IMG/VR virus record: IMGVR_UViG_3300042565_003438
Coordinates: 1 to 45,236 of that record
DNA length: 45,236 bases
Origin: a virus
Strand: one strand, 5' to 3'
Below, piece after piece: positions 1-7,414 of the stretch; the stretch's first letter is position 1, and each line of letters begins with the position of its first letter. The notes beneath the pieces are model-generated. The model was not told the origin of the DNA, did not search any database, and saw only the letters and a list, made by a program, of their open reading frames with translations. The position numbers were made by a program, and so were the translations under genes.

Positions 1-1641
1 GGTGGCGGCGGAGCCGGATACGTCAACGGGTCTGTCCAGTTCTACGCCGATCTCCCGGTCACCGTCGGGACCCCGCCCGTCAACACCGCCTACCTCGTTC
101 GCGAGGACTCCGGCGTCTGGTTCATCAATCGGAAGCCCGCCGGCATCTATGTCAGGCTCTTTAACAACGGGACCCTGGCCGACTGGGACTATGCCGGAGA
201 GTTCCCCTCGGTCAACGACAGCCAGTATTTCAGGATCTACGACACGGCAGATCCCACGAAGGAACTTGCCTTCGATGTCTCTGGAATATCTTCCGGGACC
301 ACCAGAACCCTCGATGCGCCGAATCGTGACGGAAGAATCGCCGTCTCCGACTACCGCCTCCTGAGCGCCAACGCGAACGCCGTCACCGGAGACAAAGTTG
401 CCGCCGACACCACAGCCGGAGCCTTCACCCTCACGCTGCCCGCGACCCCGTCGAATGGCGACACAGTCACCGTCCTCGACTACGCAGGAACCTTCGACAC
501 CAACAACCTCACCATCGCCCGCAACGGATCGAACATCGAATCCTTGGCCGAGAATATGACCTGCGAGGTCGAAGATGCGGCCTTCACGCTGGTCTATGTC
601 GGCTCCACGGTGGGGTGGAAAGTCGTGCCTTATTTCGGGAATGGCGGTAAGTCGGATTTCAACGATGCCGATTTCCGGCTGTTCGACAACGGCGACAGCT
701 CCAAGAATCTAGCCTTCCAACTCTCCGGCATCAGCGCCGGCCAGACCTGCACGCTCACCGTCCCCGATAGCTCCGGAACCATCGCACTGTCCAACCAAGT
801 CTTCGACTTCTACTACGCAACCGCCCCAGCAGGCGCAACGGGCGGCAGCGGATCGGTGTGGACTTTTACCATTCCGAGTTGGAGCAACCATCAGCTAATC
901 ACAATGATCGGCGCTGGCGGCGGCGGCGGAAGCGGGCGCGTAGGCGCGTCTGGAACTGTAAACGCTGGCGGTGGTGGCGGCGGAAGCGGTGCCTTTGGAT
1001 TCTTTGCGACGCGAATTACAGGCGGATCGGTGATTGAAGTATCGGTCGGCGCGGGAGGTGCGGGAGGGGCGGCGGTCACTGCAAGCAATCAAAACGGTAA
1101 CGCAGGAACGACCGGAGGCGATGTTCGCGTGCGCTGGGTAACGCCAAACATTACGTTGCGCCACGGCTCGACTTTTGGCGCGGGAGGTGGCGGTGGCGGC
1201 GGTGGCAACAACACCTTGGGCACAAGCGGCACGGCTGGAGCTAGCGCCGGGGCGACAATTTTAGGAACAGGCGGCAACGGCGCTGGTGGCACTGCGGGCA
1301 GCTTAACGGGGACTCCCGGCGGCGGTTCCAACAACAACACCACACAAGGAGGCAGGGCGGGCGGATCAATCGACGCAACGCCAACTGCCTATAACGGAGG
1401 ATCAATCGGTGGATCTCCCTTTACTGACGTTCGGGCGGCTCTGTATCTGCCCGATTTAAGCCCAGCAATCGGCACAGGCGCAAGGGGCGGAAACGCTTCC
1501 ACAACCGCAAACGCTCAAGACGGAGCCAACGCAGGCGGATTGGGCGGCGGCGGTGGCGGCGGTGGCGCTGCGCTAAACGGATTCAACAGCGGTGCAGGCG
1601 GCAACGGCGGCGATGGCTTTGTCCGCATTGTCTGCTTTTAA
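1..1641 (+). CDS. Tail fibre with glycine-rich C-terminal domain (5' end missing)
   Basis: The frame is open from the first base, so this is the last 546 residues of a longer protein. Two copies of a fibre repeat are visible, with the pattern F-R-(I/L)-x-D, then LAF-x-(V/L)-SGIS-x-G, then TL-x-x-P and G-x-IA, near residues 77-117 and 220-262. Such repeats are common in phage fibres. From about residue 300 to the end the protein is dominated by Gly runs (GAGGGGGSG, AGGGGGGSG and similar), closing with DGFVRIVCF. This resembles glycine-rich receptor-binding tips of phage fibres. The likely role is host attachment. A TTG at 544 and internal ATGs are not needed as starts, because coding continues upstream of both. 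The exact family of the missing N-terminus cannot be seen. Confidence 0.82.
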   Translation, partial: GGGGAGYVNGSVQFYADLPVTVGTPPVNTAYLVREDSGVWFINRKPAGIYVRLFNNGTLADWDYAGEFPSVNDSQYFRIYDTADPTKELAFDVSGISSGTTRTLDAPNRDGRIAVSDYRLLSANANAVTGDKVAADTTAGAFTLTLPATPSNGDTVTVLDYAGTFDTNNLTIARNGSNIESLAENMTCEVEDAAFTLVYVGSTVGWKVVPYFGNGGKSDFNDADFRLFDNGDSSKNLAFQLSGISAGQTCTLTVPDSSGTIALSNQVFDFYYATAPAGATGGSGSVWTFTIPSWSNHQLITMIGAGGGGGSGRVGASGTVNAGGGGGGSGAFGFFATRITGGSVIEVSVGAGGAGGAAVTASNQNGNAGTTGGDVRVRWVTPNITLRHGSTFGAGGGGGGGGNNTLGTSGTAGASAGATILGTGGNGAGGTAGSLTGTPGGGSNNNTTQGGRAGGSIDATPTAYNGGSIGGSPFTDVRAALYLPDLSPAIGTGARGGNASTTANAQDGANAGGLGGGGGGGGAALNGFNSGAGGNGGDGFVRIVCF

Positions 1642-1644
1642 TTT

Positions 1645-2061
1645 ATGAACAACGCCATCGCCATAGTCCAAGAATCTGACGGCAAGGTTGTGACCTTTGT
1701 TCGCCCCGACCAGCCTGCCGGTTGGAAACCGCCCGAAGGCACCCGCGCCATTCCCGACACCGACCTTCCGGCCGACTGGGAGCAAGCGGAAGAGGTCAAC
1801 ACCTCCGAACCGATCACCGCCGAAGAACACCTCAAATCCGTCGGCCTCGGTGGCGAACGCCAGCCCACGTTGCTCTACTTGCGTTTTAACCTCCAAGCCG
1901 CGGGCAAGCAGAGCCCAGAACTCGACGCTCTGGAAGGCTACTTGAACGCAATCCTCGACACATTTGCCAATGATCCGTCGCCGCGCAACGACTGGCCGCA
2001 GCCTCCGCTGACTTTCGAGCAAGCCGTCCAATCCGCCCGCACCACTCTCAACACGCCATGA
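1645..2061 (+). CDS. Small protein between two tail-fibre genes
   Basis: 138 residues, starting 3 nt after the preceding fibre gene and overlapping the next fibre gene by 4 bp (ATGA). It is acidic and soluble, with no membrane segment or motif I recognise. The N-terminus ([18 protein letters not shown]) looks like a short beta-hairpin, and the C-terminal half is helical. Small genes next to fibres are often fibre-assembly chaperones or fibre accessory proteins, and that is the best guess from position alone. No sequence signature supports it. Confidence 0.68.
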   Translation: MNNAIAIVQESDGKVVTFVRPDQPAGWKPPEGTRAIPDTDLPADWEQAEEVNTSEPITAEEHLKSVGLGGERQPTLLYLRFNLQAAGKQSPELDALEGYLNAILDTFANDPSPRNDWPQPPLTFEQAVQSARTTLNTP

Positions 2062-3452
2062 GTCTCCTTTCCACTTTCTACCCAGAACCCGTCGACGCCG
2101 CCGCGCTCGGACTCGGCACCGCGAACAATGTCACGTTTGCCTCGATCCAGAATACGCCGATTGGGGGCACCACGGCATCGACGGTTGCGGCCACGAATCT
2201 CTCGGCCAGCGGCACGGTGAGCGGGACGGGTTTTAGCAATTACCTCGCCGCCCCGCCCGCCATCGGCAACACCACGCCCGCCGCAGGCACCTTCACCACC
2301 CTCACCGCCAACAACGGCACGCTCACGGCGTCCGCGCCTGTGCTGGATCTGGCGCAGACTTGGAACTCTGAAGCAGTTTTCACAGGATCAACCAGCGGCA
2401 CCACGCTCACCGTAACAGCCGTCACTTCTGGAACTATTGAGGTGGGAATGGTGCTTACCAGCAGTGGGACAATTACCCTTGATACACGCATCACCGCCCT
2501 CGGCACAGGAACAGGTGGCATCGGCACTTACACCATCAGCACCTCGCAGAATCGCAGCTCTGCCACATTAACTGGTCGCCAACGATTTAGCGCAGCCGTC
2601 ATCAACGTCACCAATACCGCAAGCGCAGCTTCCTCAAGTCTTCTTGATGTTCAATCCAGCGGAACTTCAGTGTTTAGAGTCCATGCTGACAACCGCGTGA
2701 CATTTGGCACGTTTGCCCCGACGCTCACTGGCCCATCGTTAGAGTTGGGATCGGGTTCGGGATTTTATGAGTCGAGCGGACTTCGTATAGCCACTTCTGG
2801 CGGCGGCAATCCAGTTTTGTTCACAGGCAGCGCGGTAAGGATTCGCGGAGGAGAGCTTCAATTTACTTCTGGGGGAGCAACCGCATTGATAGCAGACGGA
2901 GATCATATCCTCGCGCAACGACAAACCACCAACGCCCAAACCTTCCGAATATACAATACCTTCACCAGTGACACGAACCACGAGCGCGGTTTCCTCAAGT
3001 GGAGCAGCAACGTGTTTCAGGTTGGCACGGAGAAGGGATCTGGCGGCGGAACGGCGAGGGCGCTGGAGTTTCAGACGGATGGGGTGACGAGGCTTATCGT
3101 TAGCACCACAGGATTGATACAAATCGGAGGAGCCTCCAGTGCTCATGTGGCCCTAAAAAGAAACTCAAATACCTTACAAATTAGAACCGCTGACGACCTT
3201 GGTTTTGGCGGGCTTTTATGTGGTGCGCTGACGCTCCACGGCAACCTCGACGCCTCCACGCGGAACATCGTCACCGACACCACCACCGGCACCAAGATCG
3301 GCACCGGCACCACGCAGAAGGTCGGATTCTTCAACGCAACGCCCGTAGTCCAGCAAGCCGCCGTGGCAGACGCAACCGACGCCGCCAGCACGCAAGACCG
3401 CCTCAACGATCTGCTCGCCCGCCTCCGCACCTTGGGCCTCATCGCCACCTAA
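2058..3452 (+). CDS. Tail fibre or spike protein
   Basis: 464 residues. The N-terminal third is rich in Thr, Ala, Ser and Gly, with phrases such as [19 protein letters not shown] and [19 protein letters not shown], typical of the stacked repeats in trimeric phage tail fibres. The middle is beta-rich, and the end ([18 protein letters not shown]) is a short amphipathic helix of the kind seen at trimer ends or attachment points. The start overlaps the previous stop by 4 bp. The middle (about 2340-3220) is poorer in G+C than the lysis and virion genes downstream, as expected of host-range genes that recombine often. No enzymatic motif is visible. Confidence 0.78.
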   Translation: MSLLSTFYPEPVDAAALGLGTANNVTFASIQNTPIGGTTASTVAATNLSASGTVSGTGFSNYLAAPPAIGNTTPAAGTFTTLTANNGTLTASAPVLDLAQTWNSEAVFTGSTSGTTLTVTAVTSGTIEVGMVLTSSGTITLDTRITALGTGTGGIGTYTISTSQNRSSATLTGRQRFSAAVINVTNTASAASSSLLDVQSSGTSVFRVHADNRVTFGTFAPTLTGPSLELGSGSGFYESSGLRIATSGGGNPVLFTGSAVRIRGGELQFTSGGATALIADGDHILAQRQTTNAQTFRIYNTFTSDTNHERGFLKWSSNVFQVGTEKGSGGGTARALEFQTDGVTRLIVSTTGLIQIGGASSAHVALKRNSNTLQIRTADDLGFGGLLCGALTLHGNLDASTRNIVTDTTTGTKIGTGTTQKVGFFNATPVVQQAAVADATDAASTQDRLNDLLARLRTLGLIAT

Positions 3453-3455
3453 TTT

Positions 3456-3764
3456 ATGATACCGAATCCAACACCCATCGAAACACCCGCCGTAGCCGCC
3501 AAGGTCTACGACAGGCTCCACGTTTACAGTCTGTCCGCCATCCAGCCGACCGCTGATTCCGGCAGCATCACCGTGGAGCTTTTGCCCGCCACCGAGAGCG
3601 GCGAACTCGCCAACGGCTCGCTCGTCCAAAAGATGACCGCGCCGCTGACGCCCGAAATCATGGCAGCGGTTCCCGAACTCGCCGCCGCGTTTGAGGCAGT
3701 CCTCGCCGCGATTCCCGCGACACAGGCTTATCTTGCCGCGCAACAGGAGCAGCCCAATGAGTAA
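3456..3764 (+). CDS. Small protein downstream of tail fibre
   Basis: 102 residues, beginning 3 nt after the fibre gene. The central stretch (SGSITVELLPATESGEL) looks like beta strands, and the C-terminal part is Ala-rich and helical. Function unknown. The tight spacing and the 8-bp overlap with the next gene support it as a real member of the fibre/lysis operon. Confidence 0.65.
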   Translation: MIPNPTPIETPAVAAKVYDRLHVYSLSAIQPTADSGSITVELLPATESGELANGSLVQKMTAPLTPEIMAAVPELAAAFEAVLAAIPATQAYLAAQQEQPNE

Positions 3765-3924
3765 GCAAGTCACACTCACGGAAGCCGAGGCCAAGGTCGT
3801 CATGCAGTGCCTCGACATTGCGACCAAAGCGGGCGGCTTGAACGCTGCTGCGGGCATCTTGCCGGTGGCGATGAGTATCGAAAAACAACTCACCCAACAA
3901 CCAACAGAGGAGAAACAACAATGA
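3757..3924 (+). CDS. Small soluble protein, 55 aa
   Basis: Start chosen at ATG 3757 (MSKQVTLTEAEAKVVMQC), which overlaps the previous gene by 8 bp; the open frame extends upstream only as overlap. The protein is a short two-helix type with no membrane segment and ends QQPTEEKQQ. Its last codons contain the ribosome-binding site of the holin-like gene, with which it overlaps by 4 bp. Function unknown. Position suggests co-expression with the lysis cassette. Confidence 0.6.
   Translation: MSKQVTLTEAEAKVVMQCLDIATKAGGLNAAAGILPVAMSIEKQLTQQPTEEKQQ
3907..3912 (+). promoter_or_regulatory. Shine-Dalgarno site of holin-like gene
   Basis: GAGGAG ends 8 nt before ATG 3921, inside the preceding 55-aa gene. 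It supports 3921 rather than the upstream in-frame start as the true start of the membrane protein. Confidence 0.65.
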
Positions 3925-4097
3925 ACATCAACGACATCATCCAACTCGTCAGCCGGCTCAACTGGCTCGAACTCATCGCGGCCGCCAACGGCCTCATCCT
4001 GGCCCTGATCGCGGTCTTTGCGCTCATCCCGGGAGAACAGCCTGAGAAGACGCTGCGTGCAATCGCGGCCTTCATTGGCCGCTTCTCGCGCAAATGA
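3921..4097 (+). CDS. Holin-like small membrane protein
   Basis: 58 residues with one clear transmembrane segment (about residues 15-36, LELIAAANGLILALIAVFAL), followed by IPGEQPEKT and a basic tail (GRFSRK). Size, a single hydrophobic helix, a charged C-terminus and a place directly before a lipoprotein and an endolysin fit a holin, which would permeabilise the inner membrane to time lysis. This rests on context and topology; there is no diagnostic motif. It overlaps both neighbours by 4 bp and has its own GAGGAG site. Confidence 0.6.
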   Translation: MNINDIIQLVSRLNWLELIAAANGLILALIAVFALIPGEQPEKTLRAIAAFIGRFSRK

Positions 4098-4258
4098 AGA
4101 CGGCGCTCGTGGTCATCATCCTGGCCTTCATCGTGGCGGCGCTGCTCTCGGGCTGCGTGACCCCGAGGATCGGGTTCGGCTATGACTTTCTCAACCAGAG
4201 AGTCACCGTCTCGGTCGAGCCCGGCGACGGCAAGCAGGTCGTGAGGCCCGAGCGATGA
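4094..4258 (+). CDS. Small lipoprotein, possible outer-membrane spanin (Rz1-like)
   Basis: 54 residues starting MKTALVVIILAF. It has a type II signal peptide: one positive charge, a hydrophobic core and the lipobox LLSGC with Cys at residue 21. The mature part is only 34 residues (CVTPRIGFGYDF...). It lies between the holin-like gene and the endolysin, overlapping each by 4 bp. A tiny lipoprotein in a lysis cassette is the usual form of an outer-membrane spanin, which would join inner and outer membranes in the last step of lysis. No inner-membrane spanin partner is obvious, so the spanin call is inference; the lipoprotein signal is seen directly. Confidence 0.68.
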   Translation: MKTALVVIILAFIVAALLSGCVTPRIGFGYDFLNQRVTVSVEPGDGKQVVRPER

Positions 4259-4836
4259 AAAAGACGCAGATCCAGATCCTCCAGGAGTCGGTCGGGGTCG
4301 AACCCGACGGCTTCTGGGGACCGAAGTCCATCCTGGCCTGCCAGCGCCATCTTCGGGCCCTCATGCCGAGGCCGAATCCGTGGCCGAGGCAGGATCAGAA
4401 GAGTCTCACGGCGTTCTACGGCCCGGCGGGCTCGGTCTCGACCGCCCGGATCTCTGTTCCCTACAGGATGTTTCTCTACAACGGGCCGGAGACCATCCGG
4501 ACGCTGGCAGTCCACGAGAGGCTCGCTCCCAGTCTCTCCCGGATTCTCAACGAGCTCGGGAAGCGCTATAAGACCGACGAGGCCAGGACCGAGGCCGGGG
4601 TCAACCGTTATTTTGGAATCTACGCCAACCGCAACATGCGAGGCGGAACCCTCCCGAGTCTGCATGCCCGGGCCGCCGCGATTGATCTCGACGCGAGCCG
4701 GAATGGCCTGCACGCGCACTGGCCGACCAGGGCCCACATGCCGCTCGACGTGATGGAGATCTTTGCCCGTGAGGGCTGGCTCTCCGCGGGAGCCTTCTGG
4801 TCGAGAGACGCGATGCACTTTCAGGCGACACAATAG
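4255..4836 (+). CDS. Endolysin, M15-family peptidase
   Basis: 193 residues. Residues 4-35 (QIQILQESVGVEPDGFWGP) resemble a short peptidoglycan-binding repeat. The C-terminal half has the M15/VanY zinc signature: S135-L-H137 followed by D144 (SLHARAAAID), and a second His at 188 in DAMHFQ. Enzymes of this family cut peptide cross-links or stem peptides of peptidoglycan, here to burst the cell. There is no signal peptide, so export would depend on the holin. It is the last gene of the cassette and overlaps the lipoprotein gene by 4 bp. Confidence 0.83.
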   Translation: MKKTQIQILQESVGVEPDGFWGPKSILACQRHLRALMPRPNPWPRQDQKSLTAFYGPAGSVSTARISVPYRMFLYNGPETIRTLAVHERLAPSLSRILNELGKRYKTDEARTEAGVNRYFGIYANRNMRGGTLPSLHARAAAIDLDASRNGLHAHWPTRAHMPLDVMEIFAREGWLSAGAFWSRDAMHFQATQ

Positions 4837-4840
4837 GAGG
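4835..4840 (+). promoter_or_regulatory. Strong Shine-Dalgarno site
   Basis: AGGAGG overlaps the TAG stop of the endolysin and ends 8 nt before ATG 4849. It fixes the start of the metallophosphoesterase. Confidence 0.7.
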
Positions 4841-4848
4841 AAACATCC

Positions 4849-5859
4849 ATGAAAAAAGAAACCACTGACACCAACTGGGGCAAGGTCGCGCAGGCGGCCC
4901 ATGCCGCGGATCACCAGACCAGACTGGCCGAGACCCAGGCCCAGCTCGAGGCCGAGCGGAAGGCCCACGCCGAGACTGTCAAGACCCTCGAGCGTGCCCG
5001 CACCGCTGGCCGCAAGGCCATCCAGGTGCCGAGGCCCTCGAGCCCCAGGGCCGGCAAGGGCGACATCGTCGAGGTCATCTTCTCCGACGTGCACGGCAAC
5101 CAGGTCGACCCCGCGGCCTTCTCGGCGCTGCTCGGTGATCTCAAGATCCTGCGCCCCGACCGGATCTTCATCGGAGGCGACTTCATCAACTGCGGCGGAT
5201 TCCTGGCCGAGCACCACGTCCTGGGCTACGTGTCCGAGGCCGACGACAGCTACGAGGACGACATGGCCGTGGCAAACGGGCTGCTCGACGCGATCATGGA
5301 GTCAAGCTCCTGCCCGGACATCCACTACCTCGAGGGCAACCATGAGTGGCGCGTCGAGCGCTGGGCCCTCACGCAGCGACTCGCCCACCACAAGGACGTC
5401 GAGCTGCTGCGCAAGACCTTCTGTGCCGAGCACGTTCTGCGCCTCAGGGAACGTGGCATCCGCTACTACCGGCAGGGCCACCTCCACGAGGGCTGCGACA
5501 CGCCGGGCTGGGTGAAGCTCGACAAGATGTTCTACGTGCACAAGATCAGCAACTCGAAGGACGCGGCCGACGTGGCCCTGGCCAAGGCCGGCGGCAACAT
5601 CTGCTACTTCGACACCCACCGGGCGAGCTTCAAGCCCAAGCACATTCCCGGCATCGGCCTGGTCAGTGCCTGGAATCCGGGCTGTCTGTGCAAGCGCCAG
5701 CCTCTCTACGCCAACACCCGGCCGACCGAGTGGACCCACGGCTACCTGGTCCGCTTCATCTCCCGGGCCACCGGCAACTTCAGCATGTTCAACGTCACCA
5801 TCAACGCCGGAGAGAGCTATGCCGGCATGCTACTGAAAGGAAACCGCACAGATGCCTAA
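4849..5859 (+). CDS. Calcineurin-like metallophosphoesterase
   Basis: 336 residues. The first ~60 are a charged helical or coiled-coil stretch rich in Ala, Glu and Arg. The metallophosphoesterase motifs follow in order: D80-x-H82 (FSDVHGN), GGD111 (IFIGGDF) and GNH165E, with later His residues (QGHLHEG, DTHR). The family binds two metal ions and cleaves phosphomono- or phosphodiesters, including nucleic acids and nucleotides; the substrate here is unknown. It has a strong ribosome-binding site and overlaps the next gene by 8 bp. The location just after the lysis genes, before the late tail genes, suggests an accessory gene. It is not similar enough to lambda phosphatase to call it that. Confidence 0.8.
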   Translation: MKKETTDTNWGKVAQAAHAADHQTRLAETQAQLEAERKAHAETVKTLERARTAGRKAIQVPRPSSPRAGKGDIVEVIFSDVHGNQVDPAAFSALLGDLKILRPDRIFIGGDFINCGGFLAEHHVLGYVSEADDSYEDDMAVANGLLDAIMESSSCPDIHYLEGNHEWRVERWALTQRLAHHKDVELLRKTFCAEHVLRLRERGIRYYRQGHLHEGCDTPGWVKLDKMFYVHKISNSKDAADVALAKAGGNICYFDTHRASFKPKHIPGIGLVSAWNPGCLCKRQPLYANTRPTEWTHGYLVRFISRATGNFSMFNVTINAGESYAGMLLKGNRTDA

Positions 5860-6298
5860 CTGGAAATCCATACTGGAAAAACAAAACGCCGCGGCCTATG
5901 CATGGCCGAGGGGCTGGTCGAGCCGCGACGACGTGGCCGAACAGCTCGAGTGCAGTCCCGAGAGAGTGGCCTCGCTTCTCGCCCCCGGCATCCGTGCCGG
6001 CACGGTCGAGCGCCAGGACTTCACGGTCTGGGACAACAAGCTCAAGCGCCTGGTCCGGATCACCGGCTACCGGGAGCTCGGCAAGAACGAGACGCCGGTC
6101 GCGGCAGATCTCAAAAAATCTGACGAGCCCACGCCCGCAAGAGAGCCGATGGAGGGCTCCCGGGTGCGACGCCGCCGCGGCTCCGGGAAGGTCGGGATTC
6201 TTTCAAAGGACGGAAAGCGCTGGAAGATCACGTGGCCCCACTGCAAGCCCACGTATCCCTCGAGCAAGGCATTCGGGAGGGATCTCGACATCCTGTGA
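5852..6298 (+). CDS. Possible winged-helix DNA-binding protein
   Basis: 148 residues. Residues 20-70 (SSRDDVAEQLECSPERVAS, then LAPGIRAGTVERQDF) read like a helix-turn-helix followed by a wing, the layout of small winged-helix domains. The middle is disordered and basic (VRRRRGSGK). The C-terminus (GKRWKITWPHCKPTYPSSKAF) is another small basic unit. DNA binding is inferred from this pattern only. It overlaps the phosphoesterase gene by 8 bp and ends 3 nt before the acetyltransferase gene, so the three probably form one accessory unit. Confidence 0.6.
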   Translation: MPNWKSILEKQNAAAYAWPRGWSSRDDVAEQLECSPERVASLLAPGIRAGTVERQDFTVWDNKLKRLVRITGYRELGKNETPVAADLKKSDEPTPAREPMEGSRVRRRRGSGKVGILSKDGKRWKITWPHCKPTYPSSKAFGRDLDIL

Positions 6299-6301
6299 GC
6301 C

Positions 6302-6736
6302 ATGACCCGGCTCGTCGCCAGGCCAGACTCGTGCCCGGAGTGGATCCGGGACACCATTCTGCGTCTCGACCAGCTGTGCTTTCCTGCCGACTGGCGCGTC
6401 CGCGTCGAGGGCTGCTACTGGTGGATCGAGGAACAGGACCGGACGCCCGTCGCCTATGCCGCCCTGCGTCCCTGCACGTCCAGGCACAACGCCGGACTGG
6501 GATTTCTATCGAGGGTCGGAGTCCTGCGAGACTGGCGAGGCCAGGGACGGCAGAAGGAACTCATCCGGAGACGGATCGCCCAGGCTCGCCGAGTCGGACT
6601 GAAAGAACTCGTGACCTACGTGGTTCCATCAAATCTTGCGAGTGCGAATTCGCTCATTTCCTGCGGCTTCCGGCTGTATTCTCCCCACCACGTCTGGGGA
6701 GGCAGGAGTGCCCTCTATTTCCGAAAGATTCTGTGA
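6302..6736 (+). CDS. GNAT-family N-acetyltransferase
   Basis: 144 residues. The acetyl-CoA-binding motif A is clear at about residues 71-90 (RVGVLRDWRGQGRQKEL, with R-G-x-G), followed by the typical second half, where ASANSLISCGF matches the usual N-x-x-x-x-x-x-x-GF ending. GNAT enzymes move an acetyl group from acetyl-CoA to amines on small molecules or proteins. Phage members may modify host or virion proteins; the target here cannot be read. A perfect inverted repeat starts at its stop codon. Confidence 0.78.
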   Translation: MTRLVARPDSCPEWIRDTILRLDQLCFPADWRVRVEGCYWWIEEQDRTPVAYAALRPCTSRHNAGLGFLSRVGVLRDWRGQGRQKELIRRRIAQARRVGLKELVTYVVPSNLASANSLISCGFRLYSPHHVWGGRSALYFRKIL

Positions 6737-6752
6737 CTTCTGCACAGAAGTC
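6735..6752 (+). promoter_or_regulatory. Perfect inverted repeat, operator-like or hairpin
   Basis: Arms GACTTCTG and CAGAAGTC, 8 nt each with a 2-nt centre, overlap the stop of the acetyltransferase gene. No T-run follows on either strand, so it is not a standard intrinsic terminator. It lies in the 69-nt gap before the next gene and may be an operator or an RNA hairpin. Confidence 0.45.
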
Positions 6753-6805
6753 TGTGATGTCAGAATGTTCCATCGAGAGATAACTTTGCACAACGAGTCA
6801 CGATC

Positions 6806-7132
6806 ATGATCAATCTTGGAAAATCTTCAGAATCCGCCGGCATGATCGAGATGGTCTCCGCGATGCCGGATGAAAAAATGACCTATCCGTCTCTCTACAT
6901 CTCTGGAAGAGAGGGAATCGATGATGCGCCCGATGTCGGGACCGAGGGCGAGGCCACGATCCGCTTCAGGATCGTCTCGAAGACCGACTCTGAGGGCCCG
7001 AACGGAAAGACCTCGTCGCTGGATCTTGAGGTCATGGGAATCGAATTTGGAGAGATCTCCGAGGACGGCGAGGATGAGATCGAGAAGGGTCTCCGCGAGT
7101 CCGAAGAGGAAACCGAGGACGAGGAGAAATGA
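6806..7132 (+). CDS. Small acidic protein, possible capsid-associated protein
   Basis: 108 residues. The body (MTYPSLYISGREGIDDAPDVG, then EATIRFRIVSKT and SSLDLEVMGIEF) looks like a small beta-barrel, and the last 35 residues are almost all acidic. Short proteins with a YPxL-type start, a beta core and a DLEV-like ending occur next to capsid genes in other phages, sometimes annotated as capsid staple or decoration proteins. I offer that only as a weak possibility, because no capsid gene is in this window. It follows a 69-nt gap and overlaps the next gene by 4 bp. Confidence 0.66.
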   Translation: MINLGKSSESAGMIEMVSAMPDEKMTYPSLYISGREGIDDAPDVGTEGEATIRFRIVSKTDSEGPNGKTSSLDLEVMGIEFGEISEDGEDEIEKGLRESEEETEDEEK

Positions 7133-7407
7133 CCATGAATGGAATGACCGACACGATGGCCGAGGAGCCAGAACCCCAGATTCAGCTGACGCTGCCGAGA
7201 TCGACGTTTGACCTTGCCAAGGGATTCCTGGCCGGGCTGAGCCAGGCGATCGGAGCCGCCGAGGCAAAACTCAAGGCCGACGAGAAGGCCGTGAAGGCCG
7301 ACGAGACAATGAACGAGGTTCTTGCCACCGGTGCCGATCTTTCTGGATTCGGGGCCGAGCTCTCGGCGATGTCCGACAGCCGACTCGGGATTCCGCCAGT
7401 GGCATGA
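7129..7407 (+). CDS. Small helical protein, 92 aa
   Basis: Starts at ATG 7129, overlapping the previous stop (a second ATG lies at 7135). It contains a short beta segment (PQIQLTLPRSTF), then a long helix rich in Ala, Lys and Glu (QAIGAAEAKLKADEKAVKAD). No family recognised. Coupled to the gene before and ending 7 nt before the adaptor-like gene, so probably a virion or assembly protein. Confidence 0.6.
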   Translation: MTMNGMTDTMAEEPEPQIQLTLPRSTFDLAKGFLAGLSQAIGAAEAKLKADEKAVKADETMNEVLATGADLSGFGAELSAMSDSRLGIPPVA

Positions 7408-7414
7408 TCTGGAC

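Noticed and set aside
4180-5217. 345-codon minus-strand frame opposite endolysin and phosphoesterase
   Set aside because: The plus-strand genes have catalytic motifs and good ribosome-binding sites; the minus frame has neither.
4849-5859. Phosphoesterase as a lambda-type protein phosphatase or as a DNA repair nuclease
   Set aside because: Only the shared metal motifs are visible; nothing decides between these substrates.
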